A stretch of DNA of 10,622 bases. It comes from CAZGXM01 sp964529795. Lineage in GTDB: Bacteria > Bacillota > JADQBR01. Of this stretch, positions 1 to 6,894 are shown in pieces. Numbering within the stretch: position 1 is the stretch's first letter; each line of letters opens with the position of its first letter. Below the pieces are notes generated by a model, which was not told the origin of the DNA, made no database searches, and saw only the letters and a list, made by a program, of their open reading frames with translations. A program made the translations under genes and the position numbers. Location: positions 1 to 10,622 of the forward strand of contig CAZGXM010000073.1 in assembly GCA_964529795.1 (NCBI GenBank), read 5' to 3'.

Positions 1-11
1 AACTTACTGAT

Positions 12-18
12 GAGGTGG
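12..18 (+). promoter_or_regulatory. Ribosome binding site deciding the dapG start
   Basis: GAGGTGG lies just upstream of the ATG at 22, with six bases between GAGG and the start codon. An in-frame ATG at 10 overlaps this site and has no room for its own, so the ATG at 22 is the better start. A TGA at 8-10 may be the stop of an upstream gene (asd in the usual order), but only ten bases are visible, so this is a guess. Confidence 0.75.
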
Positions 19-21
19 GTC

Positions 22-1245
22 ATGAAAGTAATCGTACAGAAATTCGGAGGCACTTCATTAGCTACCCGTGAAACACGTCAGACAGTCATTAAAAAGATTG
101 TCGGGGCTAAAAGAAAAGGTTACCGGGTAGTGGTTGTTGTCTCTGCCATGGGCAGGACAGGTGACCCCTATGCCACTGATACGCTGATAAATCTGGTAAA
201 AAAACCGAACAACAGGTTGAACAAGAGGGAACTGGACCTGATCCTGTCCTGCGGGGAGATTATTTCCGGGGTGGTGTTGGTTTCGGAATTGGAGCAGGCA
301 GGGTTTGCCGCTGCTTGCTTGACAGGAGCTCAGGCCGGCATTGTTACTGATGGAAACCACGGCAATGCCCGTGTTTTAGAGGTGGATGCAAAGGAAATTC
401 GCAACTTGTTGGATGCTGGTAATATTGTTGTCGTAACAGGTTTTCAGGGCAAGACAAGAGACGGATTAATCACCACTCTCGGCAGAGGTGGCAGCGATAC
501 TACCGCTGCGGCAATGGGTGTAGCTCTGGAAGCGGAAGTGGTGGAAATTTACACCGATGTGGACGGAATAAAAACCGCAGACCCCAGAATGGTGGGTGAG
601 GCCCGTACTCTGGAAAGAGTTACTTATAACGAGTTGTGCCAGCTGGCTCATGAAGGTGCAAAGGTAATTCACCCCAGAGCCGTGGAAATAGCCATGCAGC
701 GCAACATACCGTTAAGGGTTTGTAATACCTTTAGTGACCATCCCGGCACACTGGTCACTATCCCGGACAGCAGTTATGAGCAGGCCGCCAAAATTACGGA
801 CAATTTGATTACCGGTATAACGTACATTTCTAACATCAGTCAAATCAGGGTGCCGCTGGTACGGGCGCAGGATGCTGCTTTAAACGTTTTCAATGCCATG
901 GCAGAACAGCAGATCAGTGTGGATTTCATCTATACTTCGCCCAAGGAAGTAATTTTTACCGTTTCCGACGAAGTAGTTCATGCTGCCGTTGAAGCTTTAA
1001 AGACCATTGGCCTGCAGCCGCTGGTGAAAAAAAACTGTGCCAAAGTGGCTGCTGTAGGCGCGGCGATGACCGGGGTGCCCGGGGTAATGGCAAAGATTAT
1101 GGCGGCCTTGACAGCCAGCGGGATTGAAATTCTCCAGTCATCCGATTCTTATACCAGTATTTGGTGTTTGGTGGATAGAAATAGTCTCCAAGAGGCGGTT
1201 CGGGCTTTACACAAGCAGTTTAATCTGCAGCAGACAACCGTTTAG
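22..1245 (+). CDS. dapG: Aspartate kinase, DapG-type (aspartokinase I)
   Basis: This cytosolic enzyme phosphorylates L-aspartate with ATP to 4-phosphoaspartate, the committed step toward lysine, diaminopimelate, threonine and methionine. The 407-residue product has the usual length for a single-chain aspartokinase. The amino-acid-kinase domain starts with KFGGTS (residues 7-12), followed by GRGGSDTTA (154-162) and YTDVDGI...TADPR (177-189), which form the substrate and nucleotide sites. Two ACT domains follow (about 266-340 and 342-405). The start ATG at 22 is chosen from its ribosome site and because MKVIVQKFGG is the family's normal beginning. The next gene, dapA, begins 39 bases downstream, as in the B. 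subtilis asd-dapG-dapA cluster; there DapG is feedback-inhibited by diaminopimelate. The same effector is likely here from synteny, but the ACT residues alone do not prove it. Confidence 0.95.
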   Translation: MKVIVQKFGGTSLATRETRQTVIKKIVGAKRKGYRVVVVVSAMGRTGDPYATDTLINLVKKPNNRLNKRELDLILSCGEIISGVVLVSELEQAGFAAACLTGAQAGIVTDGNHGNARVLEVDAKEIRNLLDAGNIVVVTGFQGKTRDGLITTLGRGGSDTTAAAMGVALEAEVVEIYTDVDGIKTADPRMVGEARTLERVTYNELCQLAHEGAKVIHPRAVEIAMQRNIPLRVCNTFSDHPGTLVTIPDSSYEQAAKITDNLITGITYISNISQIRVPLVRAQDAALNVFNAMAEQQISVDFIYTSPKEVIFTVSDEVVHAAVEALKTIGLQPLVKKNCAKVAAVGAAMTGVPGVMAKIMAALTASGIEILQSSDSYTSIWCLVDRNSLQEAVRALHKQFNLQQTTV

Positions 1246-1284
1246 TCGGAGGCAGGATAGAACGAAAGTAAGGAGTGATTGTAT

Positions 1285-2132
1285 ATGTCAAATGTTTTTG
1301 GTCGGGTGCTAACGGCAATGGTTACCCCTTTTAACAACGATAAAAGTATAAACTGGCAGCAGGTTAAGGATTTGGCGGAATATTTGGTGGATAACGGTAG
1401 TGACGGTCTGGTCGTGTGTGGCACTACCGGGGAATCGCCGACTCTAACCCATGATGAAAAGTTAAAGCTGTTCCAGGTGGTTCTGGAAACTGTGGGTGAC
1501 CGTGCCAAGGTCATCGCAGGTACCGGCAGTAATAATACCCGTGCTTCGATTCAGCTGTCCCAGGAAGCAGAAAATCTGGGTGTCCATGGGGTCATGCTGG
1601 TTGTGCCGTATTATAATAAACCGCCTCAAGAGGCCCTTTACCGGCATTTCCGCGACATTGCCGGGCAGGTGGATTTGCCCGTAATGCTTTATAATGTACC
1701 GTCCCGTACCGGCAGCAATTTACTACCGGACACCGTTGCCCGGTTGGCTCTTTTGGAAAATATAGTAGCGCTTAAGGAAGCGGCGGGTAATATGGACCAG
1801 GTCAGTATACTTAAGACCAAGCTGCCTGGTGATTTTGCCGTGTACAGCGGGGATGACTCCTTGACCCTGCCCATGTTGTCCTTGGGTTGCCGGGGGGTAG
1901 TCAGTGTGGCCAGCCACCTGGTCGGCAGGGAACTGCAGGAGATGATTACAGCTTTTACTGCGGGAGATGTATTTAAGGCAGACAGTATTCATCGCCGCCT
2001 GTTCCCGTTGTTTAAAGCTCTATTTATTACAACCAATCCCGTTCCGGTGAAAGCGGCTTTAAATTTCAAGGGAATGCAAGTAGGCGGTCCGCGCCCGCCG
2101 CTTATTGAAGCTAATTCCCAGGAACAGAAAAT
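1285..2132 (+). CDS. dapA: 4-hydroxy-tetrahydrodipicolinate synthase, 3' end lost in assembly gap
   Basis: DapA condenses pyruvate with aspartate semialdehyde to 4-hydroxy-tetrahydrodipicolinate, the branch point to diaminopimelate, lysine and, in spore formers, dipicolinic acid. It is a cytosolic TIM-barrel aldolase. Catalytic residues are visible: GTTGES with T47/T48, PYYNKP with Y110, YNVPSRTG with Y136 and R141, and the Schiff-base lysine K164 in VALKEAAGN. All are shifted by three from the E. coli numbering. The start ATG at 1285 has AGGAG nine bases upstream; a TTG at 1279 is too close to that site. 282 codons are readable before the Ns. The family is about 290-295 residues, so only about ten residues and the stop should be missing; the protein is almost certainly intact in the organism. 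It is probably co-transcribed with dapG. Confidence 0.95.
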
Positions 2133-2232
2133 NNNNNNNNNNNNNNNNNNNNNNNNNNNNNNNNNNNNNNNNNNNNNNNNNNNNNNNNNNNNNNNNNNNN
2201 NNNNNNNNNNNNNNNNNNNNNNNNNNNNNNNN
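2133..2232. other. Assembly gap of exactly 100 Ns
   Basis: A run of exactly 100 N is the common placeholder for a scaffold gap, so the true length may differ. It hides the last codons and stop of dapA and probably the -35 element of the rnjB promoter. Any translation reading through it is meaningless. Confidence 0.99.
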
Positions 2233-2240
2233 ACATACAG

Positions 2241-2246
2241 TATAAT
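2241..2246 (+). promoter_or_regulatory. -10 element of a putative rnjB promoter
   Basis: A perfect TATAAT sits eight bases after the gap. A -35 hexamer at normal spacing would fall at about 2218-2223, inside the Ns, so only half the promoter can be judged. If used, transcription would start near 2253 and give rnjB a leader of roughly 125 bases. Confidence 0.45.
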
Positions 2247-2273
2247 ATACATTAGGTGTTTTGTTCGGGTTTT

Positions 2274-2298
2274 CAAGCGCTAGGCGAATTAGCGCTTG
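2274..2298 (+). promoter_or_regulatory. Perfect 9-bp hairpin in the rnjB leader
   Basis: CAAGCGCTA (2274-2282) and TAGCGCTTG (2290-2298) are exact reverse complements around a 7-base loop. Only TTTGG follows, not a real T-run, so this is a poor intrinsic terminator. It may be a weak dapA terminator, an RNA stabiliser or a regulatory structure. CGCTAG (2278-2283) in its left arm could instead pair with CTAGCG (2328-2333), so two exclusive folds are possible. Confidence 0.5.
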
Positions 2299-2312
2299 TT
2301 TGGTGTTATGGC

Positions 2313-2360
2313 GCCGGCATTTGTAGGCTAGCGGGCGGTGTGCCGGCAGTAAATTTTTTT
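2313..2360 (+). promoter_or_regulatory. Second inverted repeat with T-run before the rnjB ribosome site
   Basis: GCCGGCA (2313-2319) and TGCCGGC (2341-2347) are exact reverse complements 21 bases apart. Six bases later comes a run of seven T (2354-2360), directly upstream of the GGAGGT ribosome site. The long loop and the spacer before the T-run make it a weak terminator or attenuator candidate. It could equally be chance in a GC-rich stretch. Confidence 0.25.
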
Positions 2361-2376
2361 AATTGGAGGTGCATAT

Positions 2377-4047
2377 ATGGCAGAAGAAGGAAAGGTCCAA
2401 CTCATTCCCCTGGGCGGTTTGGGGGAAATAGGCAAAAACATGCTGGCAATCAAATATAAAAATAACATTTTGGTTATCGATGCGGGATTGACATTTCCGG
2501 AAGATGAGTTATTGGGCATTGATGTGGTCATTCCGGATATAACTTACTTGCTGGAAAACCGGAAATATATAAAAGGTATTCTTTTAACTCACGGTCATGA
2601 AGACCACATCGGCGCTTTACCCTATATCCTCAAGGATTTGGATGTACCGGTTCATGGGACCAGGCTTACCCTGGGCCTGTTAAAACAAAAATTAAAGGAA
2701 AGTACGGTTTCTCTTGACAAAGTTAAACTGAACTGTGTTAAACCCAGGGACAGTCTCAAGATCGGTCCGTTTAAAGTTGAATTCTTCAGGGTCAGTCACA
2801 GTATTGCCGATACGGTGGGCATCGCCGTTCATACCCCGATTGGGACCATTGTCCATTCCGCTGATTTCAAATTCGACCAGACACCGGTGGACGGTGATGT
2901 TACTGATTTTGCAAAACTTGCCCAATTGGGTGAACAGGGCGTCCTGGTATTAATGTCTGACAGTACCAATGTGGAACGCCCTGGTTATACCATGTCTGAG
3001 CGCATGGTGGGCAATACCTTTGATGAAATTTTTCGCCTGGCGCGGGAAAGGATTATTCTTGCCAGCTTTGCTTCGAACATTCACCGCATTCAACAGATCA
3101 TCACCACCGCCCATAAATACAAGCGAAAAGTGGCCATGGTAGGCAGGAGTATGCTTAATGTAGTCAGTGTGGCATCGGAGTTGGGTTACCTGGATATTCC
3201 TGCCGGTACACTTGTGGATTTGGATGAGATTAACCGGTTGCCGAAACAAGATACTGTTATCATCAGTACCGGCAGCCAGGGTGAGCCCATGTCGGCACTG
3301 ACACGTATGGCCAGGTCGGAACACAAGGGAATTGAAATAATGCCCGGTGATACAGTGGTAATATCCGCCACACCAATACCTGGTAATGAAAAAATGGTGG
3401 CCAGAACCGTCGACCAACTTTTCAAACAAGGTGCTGAAGTAATTCACGAAGCCGTATCCGGCATTCATGTCTCCGGACATGCCAGTCAAGAAGAACTAAA
3501 AATGATGCTGAATTTGGTCAGGCCGAAATTTTTTGTGCCTGTACACGGTGAATACCGCATGCTGATCAAGCATGCCAATTTGGCCGTGGAAGTCGGTATT
3601 CCTGAAGATAATGTTTTTGTCGGGGAAAATGGTCTGATACTGGAGTTTACCAAGAAGCGGGGCCGTATTGCCGGCCGGGTGGCTTCAGGGCGAGTGCTGG
3701 TAGACGGGCTTGGCGTCGGTGATGTCGGTAACATCGTGCTGCGTGACCGCAAGCAATTGTCCCAGGATGGAATTTTAATTGTTGTGGTTACCCTAGATAA
3801 AAATAAGGGTGAGGTTGTTGCGGGACCGGATATTGTTTCCCGGGGCTTTGTGTATGTCCGGGAGTCAGAAGCACTGCTGGAAGAGGCCAAGGAGAGAGTT
3901 TCCCGGGCATTGGACAAGTGCTGCAATAAAAACAATGTGGCCGATTGGTCAGCCATAAAGTACAGTGTCCGCGACACCCTGGGCAGGTTCCTGTTTGAAA
4001 AGACTCATCGCCGGCCCATGATTTTGCCCATTATTATGGAAGTATAA
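2377..4047 (+). CDS. rnjB: Ribonuclease J
   Basis: RNase J is a Zn-dependent metallo-beta-lactamase/beta-CASP nuclease with 5'-to-3' exonuclease and endonuclease activity, central to mRNA decay and rRNA maturation in Firmicutes. The 556-residue length is normal. Metal-site motifs are present: HGHEDH (72-77), SHSIADT with H141, and HSADFKFD with H160 and D163. SDSTN (194-198), STGSQGEP (297-304), SGHAS (367-371) and PVHGEYRML (388-396) are the beta-CASP and RNA-binding signatures, with a C-terminal domain after about residue 450. GGAGGT lies six bases before the ATG. The place after dapA is that of B. subtilis rnjB (ymfA), hence the symbol. If the genome has only one RNase J, it may be functionally closer to RNase J1. 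A terminator follows 37 bases after the stop. Confidence 0.95.
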   Translation: MAEEGKVQLIPLGGLGEIGKNMLAIKYKNNILVIDAGLTFPEDELLGIDVVIPDITYLLENRKYIKGILLTHGHEDHIGALPYILKDLDVPVHGTRLTLGLLKQKLKESTVSLDKVKLNCVKPRDSLKIGPFKVEFFRVSHSIADTVGIAVHTPIGTIVHSADFKFDQTPVDGDVTDFAKLAQLGEQGVLVLMSDSTNVERPGYTMSERMVGNTFDEIFRLARERIILASFASNIHRIQQIITTAHKYKRKVAMVGRSMLNVVSVASELGYLDIPAGTLVDLDEINRLPKQDTVIISTGSQGEPMSALTRMARSEHKGIEIMPGDTVVISATPIPGNEKMVARTVDQLFKQGAEVIHEAVSGIHVSGHASQEELKMMLNLVRPKFFVPVHGEYRMLIKHANLAVEVGIPEDNVFVGENGLILEFTKKRGRIAGRVASGRVLVDGLGVGDVGNIVLRDRKQLSQDGILIVVVTLDKNKGEVVAGPDIVSRGFVYVRESEALLEEAKERVSRALDKCCNKNNVADWSAIKYSVRDTLGRFLFEKTHRRPMILPIIMEV

Positions 4048-4084
4048 ATTCATTTTGCTGGGAACAATTTTCAACAGCGGGTTT

Positions 4085-4112
4085 TACACGGCTATGGCCG
4101 TGTATTTTTTTT
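4085..4112 (+). terminator. Rho-independent terminator after rnjB
   Basis: TACACGGC (4085-4092) and GCCGTGTA (4097-4104) form a perfect 8-bp stem with a TATG loop, followed directly by eight T. This is a textbook intrinsic terminator. It separates the dap-rnj genes from tepA-ylzJ. Confidence 0.92.
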
Positions 4113-4131
4113 ACGGGAGCATCGCATACTA
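4102..4131 (+). promoter_or_regulatory. Candidate sigma-G (forespore) promoter for tepA-ylzJ
   Basis: CATACTA (4125-4131) fits the sigma-G -10 consensus CATNNTA. GTATT (4102-4106) lies 18 bases upstream and fits the -35 consensus GNATR at four of five positions. The -35 lies in the descending stem and T-run of the rnjB terminator. A start near 4138 would leave a leader of about 24 bases before tepA. No convincing sigma-A promoter exists in this 50-base stretch. The match is short, but it agrees with tepA being a sporulation gene in B. subtilis. Confidence 0.5.
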
Positions 4132-4161
4132 AAAAAGATTTCAAAATAGGAGTGATAGCAG

Positions 4162-4950
4162 ATGCATGATAATGTTCAACCGCCGGTAGTACCTACCACA
4201 ACACCACTGCCCACACCAGCAACACCCGTGCCCCAGGCACCGGGACAACCTGCGCCCGGCCGCAAGGCAAGAAAAGTGAAAGGCACTCCGAAAAGTGCTA
4301 ACATCAAAGAATTTGGTACAGTAAACATACCGGATAACACCAGTAACATACACTGTTTAACCATTGTTGGCCAGATTGAGGGGCATCTTGTCATGCCTGC
4401 CCAAAACAAGACAACCAAATACGAGCATGTTATTCCCCAACTGGTTGCCATTGAGCAAAATGATAAGATTGAAGGAGTAATCGCGCTTTTAAACACCGTC
4501 GGGGGAGACGTTGAGGCAGGTCTGGCAATTGCGGAGATGCTGGCCAGCATGTCCAAACCCACCGTATCGCTTGTATTGGGTGGCGGTCATAGTATCGGTG
4601 TTCCTATTGCCACCGCGTCTGACTACTCGTTTATTGCGGAAACTGCCACTATGACTATTCATCCAATCCGTCTGACCGGATTGGTAATTGGAGTACCGCA
4701 AACCTACGAATACCTGGATAAAATGCAGGACCGGGTAGTTAAATTTGTTACTCAGCATTCCAAAATATCCGAGAAAAAGTTCAGGGAACTGATGTTTACT
4801 ACGGGTGAATTGGCCCGGGATATCGGTACGGTACTGGTAGGCGAGGACGCGGTGACTTACGGGCTGATAGATGAAGTTGGCGGCTTGTCGGCAGCAGTTA
4901 ACAAGCTAAAAGAGCTGATTGACGAGGATAAACGGAACTGGAGGCAGTAA
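4162..4950 (+). CDS. tepA: ClpP-like serine protease TepA (YmfB), spore-associated
   Basis: TepA/YmfB is an orphan ClpP-fold serine protease conserved in endospore formers. In B. subtilis it was first called translocation-enhancing protein and later shown to assist Gpr in degrading small acid-soluble spore proteins during outgrowth. The 262-residue product carries the nucleophile S144 in GGGHSIGVPIA, H167 in MTIHPIR and, by alignment with ClpP, D220 in GELARDIG as the likely triad. NTVGGDVEAG (111-120) corresponds to the ClpP oxyanion-hole region, and EDAVTYGLIDEVGG (228-241) is the usual C-terminal signature. Residues 7-32 are a disordered-looking Pro/Thr-rich tail followed by a basic patch (34-40), with no signal peptide. 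AGGAG at 4148-4152 supports the start. ylzJ follows after one base. Confidence 0.9.
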   Translation: MHDNVQPPVVPTTTPLPTPATPVPQAPGQPAPGRKARKVKGTPKSANIKEFGTVNIPDNTSNIHCLTIVGQIEGHLVMPAQNKTTKYEHVIPQLVAIEQNDKIEGVIALLNTVGGDVEAGLAIAEMLASMSKPTVSLVLGGGHSIGVPIATASDYSFIAETATMTIHPIRLTGLVIGVPQTYEYLDKMQDRVVKFVTQHSKISEKKFRELMFTTGELARDIGTVLVGEDAVTYGLIDEVGGLSAAVNKLKELIDEDKRNWRQ

Positions 4951-4951
4951 G

Positions 4952-5152
4952 ATGACGGTGATCTATTCTCCCATGCCCGTGGAATTGATGTTTCCCTCAC
5001 AAATTCCCACAAACCGGCACTATATCCAAAAAGAAGGTCGGTTGATGGAGGTTGAGCTTCTTGACTTTAATCAGGCCAAGATTGTGCGCATAATCAGTAC
5101 GGACCCACGAGATTACCTGGACGACAAATATCAACCGGGGAATTTTCTCTAA
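4952..5152 (+). CDS. ylzJ: YlzJ-like small protein, TepA partner
   Basis: This 66-residue protein resembles YlzJ, a small family found next to tepA in spore formers. Recognisable features are the start (MTVIYSPMPVELMFP), a central EGRLMEVE, and the end IISTDPRDYLDDKYQPGNFL, which matches the family's SSDP...LD...PG pattern. In B. subtilis, ylzJ is reported to be needed for the activity of the TepA (YmfB) protease; its mechanism is not known. The gene starts one base after the tepA stop, with GGAGG (4940-4944) inside the end of tepA, so the two are almost surely translated from one mRNA and perhaps coupled. No membrane segment or known catalytic motif is seen. A terminator begins inside its stop codon. 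Confidence 0.85.
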   Translation: MTVIYSPMPVELMFPSQIPTNRHYIQKEGRLMEVELLDFNQAKIVRIISTDPRDYLDDKYQPGNFL

Positions 5153-5181
5153 AAAACGTCGGTTTTTGCCGGTGTTTTTTT
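5151..5181 (+). terminator. Rho-independent terminator after ylzJ
   Basis: AAAAAACGTCGG (5151-5162) pairs with CCGGTGTTTTTT (5169-5180) across a 6-base loop, with two G-U wobbles. The T-run continues to 5181. It starts within the ylzJ stop codon. It ends the tepA-ylzJ unit; its A/T flanks could also allow termination of transcripts from the other side. Confidence 0.8.
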
Positions 5182-5196
5182 ATTGGTTGAAAAACA

Positions 5197-5225
5197 TGGT
5201 CAATTGCTGGCGTAAATGGTATAAT
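5197..5225 (+). promoter_or_regulatory. Extended -10 promoter for the cotransporter-uppP operon
   Basis: TGGTATAAT (5217-5225) is a perfect extended -10 (TGN plus TATAAT). At 17-base spacing the -35 would be TGGTCA (5197-5202), a weak match, which is typical for extended -10 promoters. Transcription should start near 5232, giving a leader of about 45 bases. It lies just after the ylzJ terminator, so a new transcription unit begins here. Confidence 0.8.
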
Positions 5226-5242
5226 GTATACCGGCAATTGAC
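5199..5242. repeat. 12-bp inverted repeat flanking the -10 box; candidate operator
   Basis: GTCAATTGCTGG (5199-5210) and CCGGCAATTGAC (5231-5242) are reverse complements except for one position (T opposite G). The 20-base centre holds the -10 hexamer almost exactly in the middle, and the right arm covers the expected transcription start. Arm centres are about 32 bases apart, roughly three helical turns. This geometry fits a dimeric repressor binding across the promoter, but no regulator is identified. As RNA it cannot fold fully, since the left arm lies upstream of the start. Confidence 0.55.
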
Positions 5243-5260
5243 TGGCCATAACATGTATCC

Positions 5261-5268
5261 AAGGGGAG
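5261..5268 (+). promoter_or_regulatory. Ribosome binding site selecting a TTG start
   Basis: AAGGGGAG lies eight bases before TTG at 5277. The other in-frame starts (5166, 5253 and others) lie inside the terminator or promoter or lack a ribosome site. The protein homologous to the family begins right at this TTG. Confidence 0.75.
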
Positions 5269-5276
5269 AGATAAAT

Positions 5277-6878
5277 TTGGAACTGGTTTTTGGTCTATTA
5301 GGTGGCTTGGCCCTGTTCATTTTCGGCATGCAGAACATGGGGGAAGGGTTACAGAAAACTGCTGGCGATAAAATGCGGCGCATCCTGGAAATATTAACCG
5401 GTGTGCCGGTTGTCGGCGTGCTGGTGGGTGCACTGGTAACCGCTATTATCCAGTCCAGCAGCGCTACCACTGTCATGGTGGTGGGATTTGTAAATGCCGG
5501 CCTGATGACGTTGAAGCAGTCGGTTGGGGTGGTAATGGGGGCCAATATCGGTACCACTATTACGGCCCAGTTGATTGCTTTTAAACTGACCCACTATATC
5601 ATGCCTATCATTGCAACAGGTTTTGCGCTTTACTTTTTTTCCAAGAGGCGCAGCCTGAAATATTTAGGGCAGGTGTTGTTGGGCTTCGGTATTTTGTTGT
5701 TGGGCATGGACCTGATGAAGACGACCATGGAACCGCTGCGGGAGTACCAGGGTTTCCGTGATTTTATGGCCAGTTTCTCCCGGTACCCGCTGTTGGGACT
5801 GGGCATTGGCGTGTTGATGACCGTGACAATCCAGAGTTCCAGTGCCACTATCGGTATCCTGATGGCCATGGCCAGCCAGGGTTTAATTCCCCTGCATGCG
5901 GCTTTGCCCGTTCTCCTGGGGGATAACATTGGGACAACCATTACCGCGTTGCTGGCCAGTATCGGTACCAGCCTTACTGCCAAACGTGCTGCGCTGGCCC
6001 ATATCCTGTTTAACATAATTGGCAGTTTAATTTTCCTGCTGGGCATGAACTTTTTTGAACAGTGGGTGCTTTACGTTTCCGCCAATGATATTTCCCACCA
6101 AATTGCCAACGCACATACTTCATTTAACATCTTAAACACGTTATTATTCTTGCCTTTTATAAATATATATGTAAAGCTGATAGAACGTATCCTGCCGGGC
6201 AAGGTGGAAATGGAACGTTTCGGTCCGGTATATTTGGACGAGAGGATGTTAAAAACTCCGGCCATTGCGATATCTTTAGCGACCAAGGAAATTATCCGCA
6301 TGGCGGAATTGGCCCAGCGTAATGTGATGGATGCCATGGAAGGTTTCTTTAAACAGGACGAACGGATTTTAAAGGACGTCTTTGAACGGGAGGATATTAT
6401 CGATAATCTGGAAGAAGCAATTACCGCCTACTTGGCGCAAATTGCCCAAAAAGGCCTGAACCAGTCGTTGTCCAACAGGCACACGGGTTTACTCCATGCC
6501 GTTAACGATATTGAGCGCGTTGGTGACCATGCGGAAAATATTGCCCAGATGGCTTACGGTAGAATTGAGGACAACCTGCCCTTTACAGACCTGGCGTTAC
6601 AGGAATTGGCGGAAATGAATAATATGGTATTGGATACATTTAGAAGTGCAGTACAGGCATTGCAAAACGATGACCAGGCCATTGCCCAAAAAGTGGTCCA
6701 ACTGGAGCGAAATGTGGACGTGCGGGAAAAACAACTGCGGCGCAGTCACATTGAGAGATTAAACAAGGGGCAGTGTTTTTCCACTTCCGGCGTAGTGTTT
6801 TTGGATATTATCAGCAACATGGAGCGGATTGGCGATCATTCCCATAACGTGGCCAATATCGTATTGGGAAATATTTGA
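5277..6878 (+). CDS. Na+/phosphate cotransporter family protein (NptA-like) with PhoU domain
   Basis: A 533-residue inner-membrane protein of the Na/Pi-cotransporter family (SLC34-like, PF02690), predicted to couple Na+ entry to phosphate movement. Two inverted-topology repeats are seen. Each has a QSSSAT motif (59-64 and 186-191) followed by G(A/D)NIGTTIT (88-96 and 215-223), the substrate and sodium-binding signature. The membrane part ends near residue 300. A soluble PhoU-like helical domain follows (about 325-533) with two metal-cluster motifs, DIERVGDHAENIA (411-423) and NMERIGDHSHNVA (514-526). This layout is normal for bacterial NptA/YjbB-type proteins. Direction of transport and true substrate are not fixed by sequence; E. 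coli YjbB exports phosphate. It starts at a TTG, has its own promoter, and uppP follows 16 bases after the stop, so the two form an operon. Confidence 0.9.
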   Translation: MELVFGLLGGLALFIFGMQNMGEGLQKTAGDKMRRILEILTGVPVVGVLVGALVTAIIQSSSATTVMVVGFVNAGLMTLKQSVGVVMGANIGTTITAQLIAFKLTHYIMPIIATGFALYFFSKRRSLKYLGQVLLGFGILLLGMDLMKTTMEPLREYQGFRDFMASFSRYPLLGLGIGVLMTVTIQSSSATIGILMAMASQGLIPLHAALPVLLGDNIGTTITALLASIGTSLTAKRAALAHILFNIIGSLIFLLGMNFFEQWVLYVSANDISHQIANAHTSFNILNTLLFLPFINIYVKLIERILPGKVEMERFGPVYLDERMLKTPAIAISLATKEIIRMAELAQRNVMDAMEGFFKQDERILKDVFEREDIIDNLEEAITAYLAQIAQKGLNQSLSNRHTGLLHAVNDIERVGDHAENIAQMAYGRIEDNLPFTDLALQELAEMNNMVLDTFRSAVQALQNDDQAIAQKVVQLERNVDVREKQLRRSHIERLNKGQCFSTSGVVFLDIISNMERIGDHSHNVANIVLGNI

Positions 6879-6894
6879 ACCCGGGAGCGGTATA

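Noticed and set aside
1279..1284. TTG at 1279 as dapA start
   Set aside because: It is only three bases from the AGGAG site; ATG 1285 has proper spacing and the usual N-terminus.
2233..2283. Coding continuation of dapA after the gap
   Set aside because: The family should end about ten residues into the gap, and the sequence after it contains a -10 box and hairpin, not DapA-like residues.
2950..3977. Long open frames on the minus strand opposite rnjB (up to 179 codons)
   Set aside because: They lie fully inside a clear RNase J gene, have no good ribosome sites and no recognisable family features; they mirror its codon bias.
5166..5276. Extended N-terminus of the cotransporter from ATG 5166 or ATG 5253
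   Set aside because: ATG 5166 is inside the ylzJ terminator and upstream of the promoter. ATG 5253 has no ribosome site, while TTG 5277 has a strong one and gives the family's normal start.
5341..5348. GGGAAGGG, matching the E. coli KOPS consensus GGGNAGGG, near a SpoIIIE/FtsK gene
   Set aside because: About one such 8-mer is expected by chance on both strands of a 10.6-kb window, and the known SpoIIIE signal (GAGAAGGG) differs at one base.
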